This document shows, in pieces, positions 39,892-50,135 of a DNA stretch of 64,000 nucleotides (the stretch's first letter is position 1; every line of letters starts with the position of its first letter). This stretch comes from an uncultured Hydrogenophaga sp. GTDB taxonomy: Bacteria; Pseudomonadota; Gammaproteobacteria; Burkholderiales; Burkholderiaceae_C. The DNA is taken from positions 62,001-126,000 of the forward strand of contig NZ_OY288124.1 of assembly GCF_958439165.1 (NCBI RefSeq), in the 5' to 3' direction. The notes under the pieces were generated by a model that was given only the letters and a program-made list of their open reading frames with translations, made no database searches and was not told where the DNA came from. Position numbers and translations under genes: made by a program.

Positions 39892-40467
39892 TCAGGACTT
39901 GGCGCTCTGCCGCTCGGTACGGATGCGGTTGTTCATGACCACATTGAGCTCCTGCTGCAGCACGCGGTTCATCTGGGCAAAGGTCCTCAGCTTGCGCGTG
40001 GTTTCCCGGAGTCGGTCGGCCATGCGTTTGGTGATGGCCAGCAGCAGCCGCGCACCCACCGCAGGCTCGTCCCGCAGCAGCCGCATCAGCCCGGTGCGGG
40101 TCAGCAGGCCCACGGTGATGTCGGTGTTGGCGGTGCAGGTGGCCGACCGGGGCGATCCGTCGATCACGCCCATCTCTCCGAGCAGGCTGCCCGGACCGAT
40201 GATGCTCACCACCATGCTGTCGGCTGCGCCGGGCAGCTCGTTTTCGACGGCAATGTCCCCGGAGAGCAGCAGCAGCATGTAATCGTTGTGCCGGGCCTCG
40301 CCTTCCTGAATGACGATCGTGCCCGCCTTGAATCGCTTGGGCTTCATGTAGGCCACCACCCGTGCAGCGTCGGCCAGGCTGAGGTCGGCCAGCGCCGATG
40401 GCGTCACCAGGAGGTGCGCGGCGGCCTCTTCGGCTGGCAGGTGGGAGACGTCGAATTCGGATGTCAT
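39892..40467 (-). CDS. Cyclic-nucleotide-binding-domain protein without DNA-binding domain
   Basis: This 191-residue protein has a CAP-like cNMP-binding domain at about 20-140 ('FKAGTIVIQEGEARHNDYML', 'VSIIGPGSLLGEMGVIDGSP'), including the PRSA-like phosphate-binding cassette 'SPRSATC'. It ends in a long helix ('LRETTRKLRTFAQMNRVLQQ') with no helix-turn-helix. It is therefore not a normal CRP regulator and may act through protein contacts. The downstream neighbour is the SnoaL gene, 57 bp away. Confidence 0.8.
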   Translation of the reverse strand: MTSEFDVSHLPAEEAAAHLLVTPSALADLSLADAARVVAYMKPKRFKAGTIVIQEGEARHNDYMLLLLSGDIAVENELPGAADSMVVSIIGPGSLLGEMGVIDGSPRSATCTANTDITVGLLTRTGLMRLLRDEPAVGARLLLAITKRMADRLRETTRKLRTFAQMNRVLQQELNVVMNNRIRTERQSAKS

Positions 40468-40532
40468 GCGCAGGCCATGTCGGTAAGCCCTTGATGGTAT
40501 GCCGCCGACATGAGGCCGGTGTACCCACCATG

Positions 40533-40560
40533 AAAAAGACCGGCCAGAGCCGGTCTTTTT
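40533..40560. terminator. Terminator of the atp operon
   Basis: AAAAAGACCGGC (40533-40544), loop CAGA, GCCGGTCTTTTT (40549-40560) is a strong, symmetrical rho-independent terminator. It lies 23 bases after the atpC stop and before the cyclic-nucleotide-binding gene on the same strand. Confidence 0.9.
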
Positions 40561-40582
40561 TCTCGCCTGCGCGTGGCAAACG

Positions 40583-40999
40583 TCACTTTTTCTGGCGGTA
40601 CTTCCGCAGCGCAGCGATCTGGGCTGCCATGACGGCCAGCTCCGAAGTGGCCTTGGCCAGATCGATGTCGCTCTTGGCGTTCTTCAGGGCCTCTTCGGCT
40701 TGCGCCCGGGCCTCGCTGGCCTTGGCCTCGTCGAGGTCATGACCGCGGATGGCGGTGTCCGACAGCACGGTGATGCAGTGCGGCTGGACCTCCAGGATGC
40801 CGCCGGCCACGAAGACGAACTCCTCGCCGCCGTCTGCCTTTTCGATGCGCACGGCACCGGGCTTGATGCGGGTGATCAGCGGGATGTGACCGGGCAGGAT
40901 GCCCAGTTCACCGGCTTCACCCGGCAGGGCCACGAACTTGGCCTCGCCCGAGAAGATGGACTCTTCGGCGCTGACCACATCGACGTGGATGGTGCTCAT
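40583..40999 (-). CDS. atpC: F1Fo ATP synthase epsilon subunit
   Basis: This 138-residue protein has the N-terminal beta-sandwich ('IHVDVVSAEESIFSGEAKFV', 'GILPGHIPLITRIKPGAVRI') and a C-terminal two-helix domain ('EARAQAEEALKNAKSDIDLA'). It sits in the central stalk and inhibits ATP hydrolysis. It is the last gene of atpIBEFHAGDC, 69 bp after atpD, and a strong terminator follows. The sequence is complete and normal. Confidence 0.97.
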   Translation of the reverse strand: MSTIHVDVVSAEESIFSGEAKFVALPGEAGELGILPGHIPLITRIKPGAVRIEKADGGEEFVFVAGGILEVQPHCITVLSDTAIRGHDLDEAKASEARAQAEEALKNAKSDIDLAKATSELAVMAAQIAALRKYRQKK

Positions 41000-41068
41000 A
41001 GGGACTCCTGTGAAAGATGGATGGGATCTCGGGATCGGACCCGCTCAACGCGGGCCCGGTGCCGGATC

Positions 41069-42475
41069 TCAGGCCATCTTCTTGGCCTTCTCGAAGGCCT
41101 CGTCGATGGTGCCGACCATGTAGAAGGCCTGCTCGGGCAGGTGATCGCACTCGCCGGCGGTGATCATCTTGAAGCCGCGGATGGTTTCCGACAGCGGCAC
41201 GTACTTGCCGGGCGAACCGGTGAACACCTCGGCCACGTGGAAGGGCTGCGACAGGAAACGCTGGATTTTCCGGGCGCGGGCCACGGCCAGCTTGTCTTCC
41301 GGCGCCAGTTCGTCCATGCCCAGGATGGCGATGATGTCGCGCAGTTCCTTGTAGCGCTGCAGGGTGCCCTGCACCGAACGGGCGACTTCGTAGTGCTCCT
41401 GGCCCACCACCAGCGGATCGAGCTGGCGGCTGGTGGAGTCCAGCGGGTCCACGGCGGGGTAGATGCCCAGTGCGGCGATGTCACGCGACAGCACGACGGT
41501 GGAGTCCAGGTGGGCGAAGGTGGTGGCAGGCGACGGATCGGTCAGGTCGTCTGCAGGCACGTACACGGCCTGGATGGAAGTGATGGAGCCGACCTTGGTG
41601 GAGGTGATGCGCTCCTGCAGGCGGCCCATCTCTTCGGCCAGCGTCGGCTGGTAACCCACGGCGGAAGGCATGCGGCCCAGCAGGGCGGACACTTCGGTAC
41701 CGGCCAGGGTGTAACGGTAGATGTTGTCCACGAAGAACAGCACGTCACGGCCTTCGTCGCGGAACGACTCGGCGATGGTCAGGCCGGTCAGCGCCACGCG
41801 CAGACGGTTGCCCGGGGGCTCGTTCATCTGGCCATAGACCATGGCCACTTTCGACTCGGGCAGGTTCTCCAGGTTCACGACGCCGGAGTCGGCCATCTCG
41901 TGGTAGAAGTCGTTGCCCTCGCGGGTACGCTCACCCACGCCAGCGAACACCGACAGACCCGAGTGGGCTTTGGCGATGTTGTTGATCAGCTCCATCATGT
42001 TCACGGTCTTGCCCACGCCGGCACCACCGAACAGGCCCACCTTGCCGCCCTTGGCGAACGGGCACACCAGGTCGATCACCTTGATGCCGGTCTCCAGCAG
42101 TTCCTGCGACGGGCTCAGCTCGTCGTAGGCCGGGGCCTTGCGGTGGATGGAAGCGGTCAGCTCCTGGCTGACCGGGCCGCGCTCGTCGATGGGCGCGCCC
42201 AGCACGTCCATGATGCGGCCGAGGGTTGCCTTGCCGACCGGCACGGTGATGGGAGCGTGGGTGTTGGTCACGAACATGCCGCGACGCAGGCCGTCCGACG
42301 AGCCCAGGGCGATGGTACGCACCACGCCGTCACCGAGCTGCTGCTGGACTTCCAGCGTGAGGGCCGAACCCTCCATTTTCAGGGCGTCGTAAACGCGGGG
42401 CATCTGGTCGCGGGGGAATTCCACGTCCACGACGGCGCCGATGCACTGGACGATCTTGCCTTGTACTTGAGCCAT
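41069..42475 (-). CDS. atpD: F1Fo ATP synthase beta subunit
   Basis: This 468-residue catalytic subunit has the P-loop 'GGAGVGKT', the catalytic Glu region 'GVGERTREGNDFYHEM' and the DELSDED-like C-terminal lever ('AILGMDELAPEDKLAVARAR'). It binds ADP and phosphate and makes ATP at the F1 head. Length and motifs are canonical. It lies between atpG and atpC. Confidence 0.99.
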   Translation of the reverse strand: MAQVQGKIVQCIGAVVDVEFPRDQMPRVYDALKMEGSALTLEVQQQLGDGVVRTIALGSSDGLRRGMFVTNTHAPITVPVGKATLGRIMDVLGAPIDERGPVSQELTASIHRKAPAYDELSPSQELLETGIKVIDLVCPFAKGGKVGLFGGAGVGKTVNMMELINNIAKAHSGLSVFAGVGERTREGNDFYHEMADSGVVNLENLPESKVAMVYGQMNEPPGNRLRVALTGLTIAESFRDEGRDVLFFVDNIYRYTLAGTEVSALLGRMPSAVGYQPTLAEEMGRLQERITSTKVGSITSIQAVYVPADDLTDPSPATTFAHLDSTVVLSRDIAALGIYPAVDPLDSTSRQLDPLVVGQEHYEVARSVQGTLQRYKELRDIIAILGMDELAPEDKLAVARARKIQRFLSQPFHVAEVFTGSPGKYVPLSETIRGFKMITAGECDHLPEQAFYMVGTIDEAFEKAKKMA

Positions 42476-42522
42476 GATGGTTACCTTCTGTTTTCTCTGG
42501 ATTCGGTGGGAGGTCGGCGGCG

Positions 42523-43389
42523 TCAGACAGCGGCTGCGCCGGCGACGATCTCCGACAGCTCTTTGGTGATGCCGGCCTGGCGGGTCTTGTTGTAGACCAG
42601 CTTGAGCTCACCGATGACGTTGCCGGCGTTGTCGGTGGCGGCCTTCATGGCCACCATCCGCGCCGATTGTTCGGACGCCATGTTCTCGGCCACGGCCTGG
42701 TAGACCTGGGCTTCCACGTAGCGCAGCAGCAGGTCGTCGATGACGGCCTGGGCGTCGGGCTCGTAGACATAGTCCCAGTCACGGCCGGTGTTGCCTTCCT
42801 GCAGGTCGCTGGCGTTCAGGGGCAGCAGCTGCTCGATCACGGCTTCCTGCTTCATCGTGTTGATGAAACGGGTGTAGCAGACGTGGACCGAGTTGATGCG
42901 TCCTTCGGTGTAAGCGTCGAGCAGCACCTTGACCGGGCCGATCAGCTTGTCGAGGTGCGGGGTGTCGCCCAGCGCAGTCACGCTGGACACCACCTTGGCA
43001 CCGACCCGGTTCATGAAGCCCAGACCCTTGTTGCCGATGGCCACCACCTGGGCGCCCTGGCCTTTGGCCTGGAGCGCCTTGAGCTCGTTGGTCACCGCGC
43101 GCAGCACGTTGGTGTTGAGGCCGCCGCACAGACCCTTGTCGGTCGTCACGACGACAAAACCGGCGGTCGTGGCGTCGTTGGGCTGCATGAACGGGTGGAT
43201 GTACTCCGGATTCGCCTTGCTCAGGTTGCCGGCGATCTGCCGCACCTTCTCAGCGTAAGGCCGGGCCGCACGCATGCGTTCCTGGGCCTTGCGCATCTTG
43301 GAAGCGGCGACCATTTCCATGGCTTTGGTGATCTTCTTGGTGTTCTCCACCGATTTGATCTTGCCGCGGATTTCCTTGCCTGCTGCCAT
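42523..43389 (-). CDS. atpG: F1Fo ATP synthase gamma subunit
   Basis: This 288-residue central-stalk subunit has a conserved N-terminal helix ('GKEIRGKIKSVENTKKITKA', 'MEMVAASKMRKAQ'), 'VVTTDKGLCGGLNTNVLRAV' in the middle and the C-terminal helix 'NKTRQAGITKELSEIVAGAA'. It rotates inside the alpha3beta3 ring and transmits torque from the c-ring. The gene is complete, with GGAG before the ATG. Confidence 0.98.
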   Translation of the reverse strand: MAAGKEIRGKIKSVENTKKITKAMEMVAASKMRKAQERMRAARPYAEKVRQIAGNLSKANPEYIHPFMQPNDATTAGFVVVTTDKGLCGGLNTNVLRAVTNELKALQAKGQGAQVVAIGNKGLGFMNRVGAKVVSSVTALGDTPHLDKLIGPVKVLLDAYTEGRINSVHVCYTRFINTMKQEAVIEQLLPLNASDLQEGNTGRDWDYVYEPDAQAVIDDLLLRYVEAQVYQAVAENMASEQSARMVAMKAATDNAGNVIGELKLVYNKTRQAGITKELSEIVAGAAAV

Positions 43390-43419
43390 TGCTGCTCCTT
43401 GATCGGTTCAGTGGACGGC

Positions 43420-44982
<1,563 letters not shown>

Positions 44983-45028
44983 GACTCTTTCCTTCTTTCG
45001 TTAGGGGTTTGCGCGCCTGAGATCGGCC

Positions 45029-45559
45029 TCAGGCCGTCAGGGCAACTTTCATCTGTTCCAGGCGGGCCTTGACCGAGGTGTCGAGCACCTCGTCACCCAC
45101 CACGACGCGAATGCCGCCGATGAGCTCGGGCTGCAGTTCGACCTGGAGGTTGAGTTTGCGGCCAAAGCGCTTCTCCAGCACGCTGGACAGGTCAGCCAGG
45201 GCAGACGCATCCAGCGGGAAGGCACTGTGAACCACCGCATCGAAGGCACCCTGCTGGGCGTTCTTCAGCGCACGGAACTGAGCAGCGATTTCGGGCAGCA
45301 CGGCCAGACGGCCGTTCTCGATCACCGTGCGCAGGAAGTTCTGTGCATTGGCATCGAGGGACGACTTCATGACGCCGGCCACCAGGCCATACACCTGGTC
45401 AGCGGTCGACTTCGGGTTGTCGGCGAACTGGCGCAGCTGCTCGTTGGCAGCCACGGCGGCCAGCTCGTCCAGCCAGACGGTGACGCTGGCCGCACCGTTG
45501 CCGGTGGCCTTGAACAGCGCTTCCGCATAGGGGCGGGCAATGGTGGCGATTTCTGCCAT
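45029..45559 (-). CDS. atpH: F1Fo ATP synthase delta subunit
   Basis: This 176-residue OSCP-type subunit has the N-terminal helical bundle ('IARPYAEALFKATGNGAASV') and the conserved C-terminal 'FPLDASALADLSSVLEKRFG' and 'IGGIRVVVGDEVLDTSVKAR'. It joins the top of F1 to the b-subunit stator. It lies between atpF and atpA in the operon. Confidence 0.97.
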   Translation of the reverse strand: MAEIATIARPYAEALFKATGNGAASVTVWLDELAAVAANEQLRQFADNPKSTADQVYGLVAGVMKSSLDANAQNFLRTVIENGRLAVLPEIAAQFRALKNAQQGAFDAVVHSAFPLDASALADLSSVLEKRFGRKLNLQVELQPELIGGIRVVVGDEVLDTSVKARLEQMKVALTA

Positions 45560-45590
45560 GGTTGTCCTTTGATTGCCGTGCGGCAGTGGA

Positions 45591-46061
45591 TCAGAGTTCG
45601 GTCTTCAGGCGGTTCAAGAGGTCGGCATGCACGCTGGCATTGACTTCCTTGCGCAGGATCTGCTCTGCACCCTTGACGGCCAGCGCTGCCACCTGCTCGC
45701 GCAGCTGCTCGCGGGCCTTGACGACCTGGGCTTCAGCTTCCTGGCGGGCAGCAGCCACGATCTTGGCAGCTTCGTCGGTGGCTCGTGCCTTGGCTTCCTC
45801 GATGAGGGCCTGGGCACGGCGTTCGGCGTCGGCCAGACGGGTGGCGGACTCGTTGCGCGATTTGCTCAACTCCTCTTCAACCCGCTTGTTGGCCACGGCC
45901 AGCTCGGACTTGGCCTTATCAGAGGCAGCAAGACCTTCGGAAATCTTCGCTGCACGCTCATCCAGGGCCTTGGCGATGGGGGGCCACACGAATTTCATCG
46001 TGAACCACACCAGGATCGCAAAGACGATGGCCTGCGCAAAGAGGGTTGCATTGATATTCAT
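45591..46061 (-). CDS. atpF: F1Fo ATP synthase b subunit
   Basis: This 156-residue subunit has one N-terminal membrane helix ('NATLFAQAIVFAILVWFTMK') ending in 'FVWPPI', followed by a long charged coiled coil ('SKSRNESATRLADAERRAQA'). Two copies form the peripheral stalk. Length equals that of E. coli b (156). The neighbours are atpE and atpH. Confidence 0.98.
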   Translation of the reverse strand: MNINATLFAQAIVFAILVWFTMKFVWPPIAKALDERAAKISEGLAASDKAKSELAVANKRVEEELSKSRNESATRLADAERRAQALIEEAKARATDEAAKIVAAARQEAEAQVVKAREQLREQVAALAVKGAEQILRKEVNASVHADLLNRLKTEL

Positions 46062-46180
46062 CGCAACGCCTTTCTGTGTGTTGACAAGAGTGATGACGCA
46101 CCGGCTGCCCGCGGGCCGGAGATTGGCGGCATGGGGCTTTCGCCTTCAGGCCGCCAGGCCCGCTCGGGCAGCCAACCCGA

Positions 46181-46426
46181 TTACAGGGTGAACGGGTTGG
46201 CGAAAGCGAACAGCAGGGCGATGGCCACGCCGATCAGGAAAGCAGCGTCGATCAGACCGGCCAGAATGAACATCTTGGTCTGCAGGTCGTTCATCAGCTC
46301 GGGCTGACGGGCCGACGATTCGAGGAATTTGCCGCCCATCAGTGCAATACCGATGGAGGCGCCGATGGCGCCCAGACCGACGATGAGACCGCAAGCCAGT
46401 GCGACAAGACCCAGAACGTTTTCCAT
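46181..46426 (-). CDS. atpE: F1Fo ATP synthase c subunit
   Basis: This 81-residue hairpin has two membrane helices, the GxGxG-type first helix ('GLGAIGASIGIALMGG'), the polar loop 'ARQPEL' and the ion-binding D60 in 'AGLIDAAFLIG'. The Na+-binding ligands seen in sodium-dependent rings are absent, so the ring is proton-driven. A run of about 120 bp separates it from atpF. Confidence 0.98.
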   Translation of the reverse strand: MENVLGLVALACGLIVGLGAIGASIGIALMGGKFLESSARQPELMNDLQTKMFILAGLIDAAFLIGVAIALLFAFANPFTL

Positions 46427-46504
46427 GATGACTCCTAGTTGATGGAAGTGAGTTGAGAAAGAAAAGAAACGAGAGATACCCCAGCGCGTCCGAGAACGGC
46501 CGCG

Positions 46505-47371
46505 TCAGTGAGCGTCATGTGCTTGACCCAGATAGATCAGGGCCAGCATCATGAAAATGAACGCCTGCAGGACGATGACCAGGATGTGGAACAGCGTCCA
46601 GATCGTGCCGGCGATCAGGTGTCCGACGAAGAAGAGTCCACCGCCGAGCGAGAGGGTGGCGTAGGCACCCAGCAGCGCGATCAGCATGAACACCAGCTCA
46701 CCCGCGAACATGTTGCCAAACAACCGCATGCCGTGCGAAACCGTCTTCGCCACGAACTCGATCATCTGCATCAGGAAGTTCACCACACCCAGCAGCAGCG
46801 CCCACACCGGGTTCTTGCTGGTGCCGAACGGCGCGCACACCAGTTCGTGCGCCCAGCCGCCCAGGCCTTTGATCTTGATGTTGTAGAAGAGGCAGAGCAG
46901 CAGCACCGACACCGACAGACCCAGGGTGGTCGAAAGGTCGGCGGTGGGCACCACGCGCAGGTAGTCAGGGTAGCCCATGGCCGGACCGGCGGTGTGCCAG
47001 ATCTGGGGCAGCAGGTCGACCGGCAGCATGTCCATGAAGTTCATCATGAAGATCCAGACGAACACGGTCAGCGCCATCGGGGCCACCAGCTTGCGGCTCT
47101 GGGCGTTGTGGATGACCGACTTGGCCTGCTGATCGACCATTTCGACCAGCATCTCCACCGCCGCCTGGAAGCGGCCCGGCACGCCGGCGGTGGCCTTGCG
47201 GGCCGCCAGCCAGAGCACGAACACGGTGAACAGGCCCAGCACGCTGCTGACCACCACCGAGTCGATGTTGATCACGGAGAAATCGACGATGGATTTCTGC
47301 TTGACGTTGGTCAGGTGGACCAGGTGATGGCGAATGTATTCGCCCGGGGTCAAAGTACCTTCAGCAGCCAT
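46505..47371 (-). CDS. atpB: F1Fo ATP synthase a subunit
   Basis: This 288-residue Fo subunit has five or six membrane helices, the essential Arg in 'GMRLFGNMFAGELVF', and polar half-channel residues near the C-terminus ('LQAFIFMMLALIYLGQAHDA'). It forms the proton half-channels against the c-ring. It is somewhat longer than E. coli a (271), as is usual in Burkholderiales. Confidence 0.97.
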   Translation of the reverse strand: MAAEGTLTPGEYIRHHLVHLTNVKQKSIVDFSVINIDSVVVSSVLGLFTVFVLWLAARKATAGVPGRFQAAVEMLVEMVDQQAKSVIHNAQSRKLVAPMALTVFVWIFMMNFMDMLPVDLLPQIWHTAGPAMGYPDYLRVVPTADLSTTLGLSVSVLLLCLFYNIKIKGLGGWAHELVCAPFGTSKNPVWALLLGVVNFLMQMIEFVAKTVSHGMRLFGNMFAGELVFMLIALLGAYATLSLGGGLFFVGHLIAGTIWTLFHILVIVLQAFIFMMLALIYLGQAHDAH

Positions 47372-47416
47372 GTTCGTTTTACCGATGGTCAGAGAGCGGC
47401 GGTTGCCCGATCGCCC

Positions 47417-47923
47417 TCAACAGTTAGCACGCGGCCCACGCGACTGGATCCAGAAACCCAGCCAGTAGACCTTGAGAACCAGCACCAGCCCGATCAGAAG
47501 ACCGGGCCAGCTGAGGTCGGGCACCACCCATCTCGCCGCCACCAGCATGGCCATGGCGAGAAGGATCTTGACGCCTTCCCAGAAGAAGAAACCTGCCAGC
47601 GCCGCCTGGGCCACGCCCGACAGGGCTCGGGCCAGGGCGCTGGACGTCAGACCCCAGGCCATCAGGGCCGAAGGCAACGCCACCGCACAAGCACCGTACA
47701 ACACTGAAACCGACACGGACACCGACCGGGTGGTCAGCGCCGCGACTACCGTCAGGCCCAGCGCCATCAGGCACTGGACCGCCACCAGGCGCCAGGGCGA
47801 TAGCACTGGCTGGGTGGCTCGCCACTGCTGCGCCTGTTCGCGCGTCAGCGGCTTGAATTCGGGTTCCTGCACCCCATCTTCTTCATCGGTCGAAGCCGGC
47901 GGGTACGACGTGCGGTCCTGCAT
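47417..47923 (-). CDS. atpI: ATP synthase assembly protein AtpI
   Basis: This protein of about 168 residues has a polar N-terminus of 50 residues and four membrane helices ('LVAVQCLMALGLTVVAALTT', 'VLYGACAVALPSALMAWGLT', 'VAQAALAGFFFWEGVKILLA', 'LLIGLVLVLKVYWLGFW'). AtpI helps c-ring assembly and is poorly conserved. ATG 47923 was preferred to GTG 47935 four codons upstream; neither has a strong ribosome site. It is the first gene of the atp operon. Confidence 0.88.
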   Translation of the reverse strand: MQDRTSYPPASTDEEDGVQEPEFKPLTREQAQQWRATQPVLSPWRLVAVQCLMALGLTVVAALTTRSVSVSVSVLYGACAVALPSALMAWGLTSSALARALSGVAQAALAGFFFWEGVKILLAMAMLVAARWVVPDLSWPGLLIGLVLVLKVYWLGFWIQSRGPRANC

Positions 47924-47980
47924 GTTCGTGCCCACAAGTTACAGACGAGTTACGAAGGTGTCCGGGTTGCAAAGCCATTG

Positions 47981-48011
47981 ATTATACGTAGAAACCCGAT
48001 GGGTCCGTCAA
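47981..48011 (-). promoter_or_regulatory. Putative sigma-70 promoter of the atp operon
   Basis: On the minus strand TTGACG (48006-48011) and TATAAT (47981-47986) are separated by 19 bases. Both hexamers are near consensus though the spacing is long. The start would lie about 50 bases before atpI. Confidence 0.55.
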
Positions 48012-48108
48012 GGCTCGGAACGGGGCTCCGTACCGCGGCCAACATGGACACGGACAGCGCGCCCCGACAGGGCCGGGCCGATAATCCGGACGACTCCAGC
48101 CCGCCGAC

Positions 48109-48381
48109 ATGAACATTCCTCCCGAACAGTCCCTCATCGAGTATCCGTGCCACTTCCCCATCAAGGTCATGGGAGCCAATGTGGACGGGTTCGTCGCCGC
48201 CATGATCCATGTGGCCACGGCGTTCGACGCCAGCTTCGACCCGGGGACGGTGGAGCAGCGCCCCAGCAAGGCCGGCAACTACCTGGGGCTGACGCTCTCG
48301 GTCCAAGTCACCAGCCGCGAGCAGCTGGACGAGCTCTACCGGACCCTGACCAGCCACCCGATGGTCAAGGTGGTGCTCTGA
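48109..48381 (+). CDS. YbeD-family (DUF493) protein
   Basis: This 90-residue protein has 'LIEYPCHFPIKVMGANVDGF' and the C-terminal 'HPMVKVVL', the ferredoxin-like fold of E. coli YbeD. The gene is found next to lipB in many proteobacteria and is thought to affect lipoate metabolism through an allosteric-type role, without direct proof. It lies 16 bp before lipB. It is divergent from the atp operon. Confidence 0.9.
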   Translation: MNIPPEQSLIEYPCHFPIKVMGANVDGFVAAMIHVATAFDASFDPGTVEQRPSKAGNYLGLTLSVQVTSREQLDELYRTLTSHPMVKVVL

Positions 48382-48397
48382 CCTTGGCACCGACGCC

Positions 48398-49090
48398 ATG
48401 CAGCTGAAGTTGCTCGGCCGTACCGACTACCCGGCCACCTATGAGGCGATGCAGGCGTTCACCGCCGGCCGCCCGGCCGGTGCTCCGGACGAGCTGTGGG
48501 TCTGTGAGCACGCGCCCGTGTTCACCCAGGGTCTGGCCGGACAGACCGGACATCTGCTGGCGCCGGGCGACATCCCGGTGATACCGACCAACCGGGGTGG
48601 GCAGGTCACTTTTCACGGACCGGGTCAGGTCGTGGCATATCCGCTGATCGATCTCCAGCGGGCTGGTTATTTCGTCAAGGAATATGTCTACCGGGTGGAG
48701 GAGGCCGTGATACGCACGCTCGATCATTTCGGCGTCACCGGGCACCGGGTTGCAGGGGCGCCGGGGATCTATGTCCGGCTCGACGACCCGTCCGGTCATG
48801 CGCGGCTGCCCCAGGCGCCGAGCCGTCGCGAGCCGGGCAGCCCGCCGCCGGAACCGGATTTCACCGGGGTGGGCAAGATCGCGGCACTGGGCATCAAGGT
48901 CAGCCGCCACTGCACTTACCACGGCGTGGCCCTGAATGTGGCCATGGACCTCGAGCCCTTCCTGCGCATCAACCCTTGTGGCTATGCGGGTCTGCCCACA
49001 GTGGACCTTTCTACAATCGGCGTCTCCGTTTCCTGGGACGATGCAGCCCGCGTCCTGAGCCAGAAGCTCATGGCCACGCTGGGCTCCTGA
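48398..49090 (+). CDS. lipB: Octanoyl-[ACP]:protein octanoyltransferase LipB
   Basis: This 230-residue enzyme has 'RGGQVTFHGPGQVVAYPLID', the catalytic Lys in 'VGKIAALGIKVSRHCTYHGV' and the acyl-accepting Cys in 'RINPCGYAGL'. It transfers octanoate from ACP to lipoyl domains, the first step of de novo lipoylation. A 20-residue Pro/Arg-rich insert (about 130-150) interrupts the usual core, as in some Burkholderiales. lipA follows 37 bp downstream. Confidence 0.95.
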   Translation: MQLKLLGRTDYPATYEAMQAFTAGRPAGAPDELWVCEHAPVFTQGLAGQTGHLLAPGDIPVIPTNRGGQVTFHGPGQVVAYPLIDLQRAGYFVKEYVYRVEEAVIRTLDHFGVTGHRVAGAPGIYVRLDDPSGHARLPQAPSRREPGSPPPEPDFTGVGKIAALGIKVSRHCTYHGVALNVAMDLEPFLRINPCGYAGLPTVDLSTIGVSVSWDDAARVLSQKLMATLGS

Positions 49091-49127
49091 ACCCCTGCAA
49101 CCTGCGGCCACGAGCCGCCATCTGGCC

Positions 49128-50135
49128 ATGAGCAGCTCCTCCAACCCGTCTGCGCCGACCGTCCGCGAAGCCGCGCCGGCCGCCACCTACGACCCCACCG
49201 CCAAGCAGAAGAGCCAGGCCAAGACGGCGCGCATCCCGATCAAGATCGCGCCGGCCGAGGTGCTGAAGAAGCCGGAATGGATCCGCGTGAAGGCCGGCAG
49301 CCCCACCACCCGCTTCTACGAGATCAAGGACATCCTGCGCACCAACAAGCTGGTGACGGTGTGCGAGGAAGCCAGCTGCCCCAACATCGGTGAATGCTTC
49401 GGCAAGGGCACGGCCACCTTCATGATCATGGGCGACAAGTGCACCCGCCGCTGCCCGTTCTGCGACGTGGGCCATGGCCGCCCCGACCCGCTGGATGTCG
49501 ACGAGCCAGTGAACCTGGCCAGGACCATTGCGCAGCTCAAGCTCAAGTACGCGGTGATCACCAGCGTGGACCGCGACGACCTGCGCGACGGTGGCGCCGG
49601 CCATTTCGTGGAATGCATCCGCAAGACGCGCGAGCTGTCGCCAGAGACCACCATCGAGGTGCTGGTGCCGGACTTCCGCGGCCGCGACGACCGCGCCCTG
49701 GAGATCCTCAAGGCCGCGCCGCCGGACGTGATGAACCACAACCTGGAAACCGTGCCGCGCCTGTACAAGGAAGCCCGCCCTGGCTCCGACTACGCCTTCA
49801 GCCTGAACCTGCTCAAGAAGTTCAAGGCCCTGTTCCCCCATGTGCCGACCAAGAGCGGCCTGATGGTGGGCCTGGGCGAGACCGATGAGGAAATCCTGCA
49901 GGCCATGCAGGACATGCGGGACCACCAGATCGACATGCTCACCATCGGCCAGTACCTGGCCCCCAGCGGCCACCACCTGCCGGTGCGCCGTTACGTGCAC
50001 CCGGACACCTTCAAGATGTTCGAGGCCAAGGCCTACGAGATGGGCTTCACCCACGCTGCCGTGGGTGCCATGGTGCGCAGCAGCTACCACGCCGACCAGC
50101 AGGCCCACGGGGTGCTGGAGTCGCTGGCCAAGTGA
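49128..50135 (+). CDS. lipA: Lipoyl synthase LipA
   Basis: This 335-residue radical-SAM enzyme has the auxiliary cluster motif 'CEEASCPNIGEC' and the radical-SAM motif 'CTRRCPFC'; a C-terminal RSSY motif is present ('AVGAMVRSSYHAD'). It inserts two sulfur atoms into protein-bound octanoate. An N-terminal extension of about 50 residues is Ala/Lys-rich. The stop overlaps the next start as GTGA. Confidence 0.98.
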   Translation: MSSSSNPSAPTVREAAPAATYDPTAKQKSQAKTARIPIKIAPAEVLKKPEWIRVKAGSPTTRFYEIKDILRTNKLVTVCEEASCPNIGECFGKGTATFMIMGDKCTRRCPFCDVGHGRPDPLDVDEPVNLARTIAQLKLKYAVITSVDRDDLRDGGAGHFVECIRKTRELSPETTIEVLVPDFRGRDDRALEILKAAPPDVMNHNLETVPRLYKEARPGSDYAFSLNLLKKFKALFPHVPTKSGLMVGLGETDEEILQAMQDMRDHQIDMLTIGQYLAPSGHHLPVRRYVHPDTFKMFEAKAYEMGFTHAAVGAMVRSSYHADQQAHGVLESLAK